A DNA stretch of 7,331 nt, taken from assembly GCA_020724125.1 (NCBI GenBank), contig DYHM01000015.1:1-7331 (forward strand), written 5' to 3'. The stretch comes from Patescibacteria group bacterium (GTDB lineage Bacteria; Patescibacteriota; Minisyncoccia; Minisyncoccales; CG1-02-41-26). Positions 5,801 to 7,331 of the stretch are shown in pieces. Numbering within the stretch: position 1 is the stretch's first letter; each line of letters begins with the position of its first letter. Made by a program: the position numbers and the translations under genes. The notes below the pieces were generated by a model. It made no database searches. It was not told the DNA's origin and worked only from the letters and a program-made list of their open reading frames with translations.

Positions 5801-7331
5801 ATTTAGATCTTTATAGGGCTTTGGGCGATGATATAAACAAAGCATTAAAGACAAAAGTTGAAACTATACTTAAGAAGGAATTTGGGATTAACATGGATAT
5901 TTTGAATAAAACTTTAGCCGCAATTCTTTGGCCAGAAATTACAAATATTGAAAAACTTATTAAGGGCACGCCGAAACAAATTATCTGCGGCGAATTGATT
6001 ACCGACCACGAAAATGATTTTAAGGTAAAAACTGGAAATCAAACTTCCTTAAACACAACTTGCAATAGCGGCAAATTAAGGACTACTAAAGAAACAATGG
6101 GGCTTCTGCCTTATTTAAACAAAGGGGATAATTATTTAAATAAAGAGGATAATTTTTGGAAAAATTTAAACGATCACAATAAAAAATTTTATACTTATTC
6201 CTGTCCTTTTATCTGGTATATTTGCCAGAATCCGTTAAGCGGTTGGACCCAGACAGTTGGTAATTTGATAGCGAAAATTTTGCAAGCCCAGTGCGACATC
6301 TTAGATAAAAAAGTGAAAAACTATTGCGTTGACCCAAAAGGGGCTGGTTGCAACGACTGCAAGGACGACAGATTTAAAAAAGAGGATAGTATTTTTTGCG
6401 AGGCCTGCGACCGTTTAAACAAAACTTTAGTTTATAGTCTTTTCCGGTATGGAATGGAACAAAATTATCAACAAGAACCTTATAAAATTAAATTGACTGA
6501 CCAAAATCCTTATTTGCCAGGCGAACAAGATTATAAAAAATTTGAAAATGAATTGGAAAATAAAGAAAAAGAGAGAGCGGCTTATCAATGGTTATATCTG
6601 GTTTTTAAGTCAGAACCTTATTTAGAGGCCTGTGGTTGTACTAGAAAAATGAGAGAACAAACAAAAAAGGTTGCTCTAAGTCGCGGTTTTACTCAAACAG
6701 AATGGGATGGTTTGGTGAATGAAGTGAAGAATTGGAACGATCTTAATAAACTCCCAGATGGAACTCATGCCGCTGCGATTACTTTGGTTTCTTGGTTAAC
6801 CGAGAAAAACACGCTTTATGATATTTTAACCGACATACCCTTGGGTGTTTTAAAACCAACAAAACCAGGTCAACCAACTCTTTTGAGAAAAGCTGGTGAA
6901 ACATCCCAAAAAGAATTTTTGTCTTATACGCCTTATCGGTTCTTAAAAAACGAGATCTGCCGAAAAGTTATATCCGACTTTAACGCAAAATTTCCAACTT
7001 CAACGATTCCAGCCATAATGAGAGGGGAATACACTAAATTGGGACCTCGGATAAATCTGCCTTATTCGGTTGAAAGTTTGAAGCAACCCAACGAGGGTCA
7101 AGCCATTCAAATGCTTTTAGCCAATGAAGATATTGAGTGGGAATATAAAAGCCAATATCTTACTTGTTACGCTTTAGACCAAAGCCCGGCTCATCTTCTT
7201 GGTCTTAACCAAAATCTTATCTATTATCTTTATCCGGAAGAATACCGCGTTCTCTTTGTCTTGATTAGAGATAAATTAAAACCCGATGAAAGACCGGAGA
7301 GTTTAAATAAACTTTTAAAATGGCTTTTTGA
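2755..7331 (+). CDS. Giant exported Cys-rich protein with N-terminal VirB2/TrbC-like pilin module (partial, 3' end outside window)
   Basis: One frame is open for 1525 codons and runs off the right edge, so the true length is greater. Residues 1-26 are a signal peptide. Two membrane helices (about 60-84 and 102-119) with a short basic loop form a module resembling the Patescibacterial type IV secretion pilin family (VirB2/TrbC). After residue 125 no clear membrane helix is seen. I do not recognise the remainder. It contains an 11-Cys cluster (245-338), a charged helix (343-385), a second Cys group (557-595), a long amphipathic helical stretch (603-739), a Gly/Ser linker (776-784), and more Cys-bearing segments, including CxxC pairs at 1199-1218. 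In all, 42 cysteines follow residue 244 and none precede it. The start is well fixed, because an in-frame TAA at 2728-2730 leaves ATG 2755 as the only ordinary start codon. There is no Shine-Dalgarno. Its place after virB4 suggests a surface component of the secretion machine; the function is unknown. Confidence 0.9.
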   Translation, partial: MSFKLKLFFFSIVFIALLSQFSLAFALEIRYPAIPGAVSPEKIQALPQGERLPLYLNYYVRLFFILAIGLVATLIIYGGILYVFSGARPNLALAARERINQGLLGLFILVSSYVILGLINPEFLVFKIRKPLPPAKAVLLPETPEKKTTTHLQIPIGALVDEVLDKTTELVVYHMPEEIRKEYERGSMPIGEISLDVSSQKIINLIKNYEGHKVPEIAKPLLDILFYLESVNDKIGKIMQKFEECQCGKSHYYVKGAERMKSECIPGKECLSEKETCRDYYATSSPNDIAELKKIAKDDDLCLVQIDEKGNVVRQGDFPICLFTCENRCKDCGTSDDCQKAIVKIKEYRRDIQMGLSQIETLKTQLNIEQIELLSDFLANQSGEFLIQHLIKGYSFQEDFNYEEARIKNLGYEPNFEIPALFPKNIPDIELSPAAPDPLTFYTPVDGDIFPPDWIEDNQRVYEESKRFSLFAVLARLSLEELKNILGQCFTMAFGSAGFKIADEAINKIIDQAFKEGLSSFLSDELARHSDEFDAAFEAELRKGVEKKGREKFNAKCLEDEEMKKCCEKKGLIVNTAQECKNNYPVIYQQCEKECEENTKKMAKGLSRLLMDILLVPIREHLPAAIQDILSRELKDVIFNPETQLFLNKDLIDYLNEPLNALLTTKIKDLSLGLRRFLDKELVNFLPKQLSGLLHGIDSLLRDSVTSLKEKIPQKAAAFAKKLETQLDKTAEELIKKLPGETNVENLEEKDCCSMSKGQELGLELFPYYYFDDDVGGGSGGKGKCLKTTINAVNHKYRNDMFFRCGPNYKLRAIHKEDICEKLSGTWDASTTGTYENTGFCKGSGTEIPHKDSAEFLNFKRWSKNFGQSIFNALLNLPQQFFMALYQTTKHIAIQYAKVWVEDEIIIPFKPYLEKLQKFQKGFHETLTTTVGQAVGAQQVEKIMEKDIDQILKDICEGFIGKDLTNWQKKCKELEDREYNIEIKIGPIKKKIKVSENKDIRQRQCEYVCSAYGILHLDLYRALGDDINKALKTKVETILKKEFGINMDILNKTLAAILWPEITNIEKLIKGTPKQIICGELITDHENDFKVKTGNQTSLNTTCNSGKLRTTKETMGLLPYLNKGDNYLNKEDNFWKNLNDHNKKFYTYSCPFIWYICQNPLSGWTQTVGNLIAKILQAQCDILDKKVKNYCVDPKGAGCNDCKDDRFKKEDSIFCEACDRLNKTLVYSLFRYGMEQNYQQEPYKIKLTDQNPYLPGEQDYKKFENELENKEKERAAYQWLYLVFKSEPYLEACGCTRKMREQTKKVALSRGFTQTEWDGLVNEVKNWNDLNKLPDGTHAAAITLVSWLTEKNTLYDILTDIPLGVLKPTKPGQPTLLRKAGETSQKEFLSYTPYRFLKNEICRKVISDFNAKFPTSTIPAIMRGEYTKLGPRINLPYSVESLKQPNEGQAIQMLLANEDIEWEYKSQYLTCYALDQSPAHLLGLNQNLIYYLYPEEYRVLFVLIRDKLKPDERPESLNKLLKWLF
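2929..3126 (+). other. VirB2/TrbC-like T4SS pilin module inside the giant protein
   Basis: Residues 59-124 contain two hydrophobic helices, with 'IYGGILYVFSGARP' closing the first and 'ERINQGLLGLFIL' opening the second, which ends in 'YVILGLINPEFL'. The small standalone type IV secretion pilins of Patescibacteria carry the same arrangement: helix, YGG, a 'SG.RP...A..RI..GLLGL' loop, then 'L..INP'. The loop holds R88, R96 and R98, which places it in the cytoplasm by the positive-inside rule. The segment on each side of the hairpin would then be outside. The similarity is recognised by eye. In the usual family member the protein ends soon after the INP motif, whereas here at least 1400 more residues follow. 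Confidence 0.7.
3487..3768 (+). other. Cysteine cluster 1 of the giant protein
   Basis: Residues 245-338 hold 11 cysteines at 245, 247, 264, 270, 277, 302, 321, 325, 329, 332 and 338. The end of the cluster has the spacing C-x3-C-x3-C-x2-C-x5-C. The predicted location is outside the membrane, so disulfides are the likely state; metal binding by the close C329-x2-C332 pair is possible. I do not recognise a named domain. Confidence 0.6.
6115..6156 (+). repeat. 21-nt in-frame tandem duplication within the giant gene
   Basis: Two adjacent 21-nt copies (6115-6135 and 6136-6156) match at 18 of 21 positions. They encode LNKGDNY and LNKEDNF, residues 1121-1134. This is most simply a small slippage duplication that has drifted slightly. 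Confidence 0.7.
6325..6408 (+). other. Paired CxxC segment of the giant protein
   Basis: Residues 1191-1218 contain C1191, then C1199-N-D-C1202, twelve residues, and C1215-E-A-C1218. Two CxxC knuckles at this spacing are typical of zinc-ribbon or rubredoxin-like sites, although disulfide knots can have the same pattern. The segment follows 'SCPFIWYIC' (1149-1157) and C1180. The function is not assignable. Confidence 0.5.

Noticed and set aside
7329..7331. TGA at the extreme right edge as the stop of the giant gene
   Set aside because: It is in frame 3, whereas the gene is in frame 1. The gene's last complete codon in the window is TTT 7327-7329, followed by an incomplete GA, so the frame is still open.
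2..7331. Alternative genetic code with TGA read as an amino acid (known in some Patescibacteria)
   Set aside because: There is no in-frame TGA in about 2,336 codons of the three genes, Trp is encoded by TGG, and both complete genes stop at TAA.

Overview
The window is AT-rich. All three genes lie on the plus strand in the order N-terminal VirB4-like protein, VirB4 ATPase, very large exported protein. The VirB4 pair matches by eye the form I know from Patescibacteria (Candidate Phyla Radiation, Parcubacteria-like genomes). The features pointing that way are a split VirB4, an N-terminal part of the type 'FLEIEDIREGMVILKN', no Shine-Dalgarno sequences, and an intergenic spacer of short AT-rich repeats. 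The standard code fits: there is no in-frame TGA in any of the three genes, and both complete genes end in TAA. The taxonomic assignment rests on recalled family resemblance, not on a search.

Layout. Positions 2-649 encode a 215-residue protein equivalent to the first part of a VirB4 ATPase. Positions 653-2443 encode the 596-residue remainder, with intact Walker A, Walker B and TQD motifs. The two are in the same reading frame, separated by one TAA plus one codon. Positions 2444-2754 are non-coding and filled with 7-nt tandem repeats, longer direct repeats and inverted AT-rich words. From 2755 to the right edge runs one uninterrupted reading frame of 1525 codons with no stop; the gene continues outside the window.

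The large protein begins with a signal peptide and a two-helix module that looks like the small VirB2/TrbC-like type IV secretion pilin of Patescibacteria. That module is followed by at least 1400 residues, probably extracellular, with 42 cysteines, all of them beyond residue 244. VirB4 is the ATPase that energises pilus assembly and transfer in type IV secretion systems. The arrangement therefore suggests a type IV secretion or conjugation-like machine whose pilin-type membrane module carries a giant, disulfide-rich surface domain. This large protein is the part of the window most likely to be undescribed. Its function, whether adhesin, pilus tip, channel part or host-contact factor, cannot be read from the sequence.
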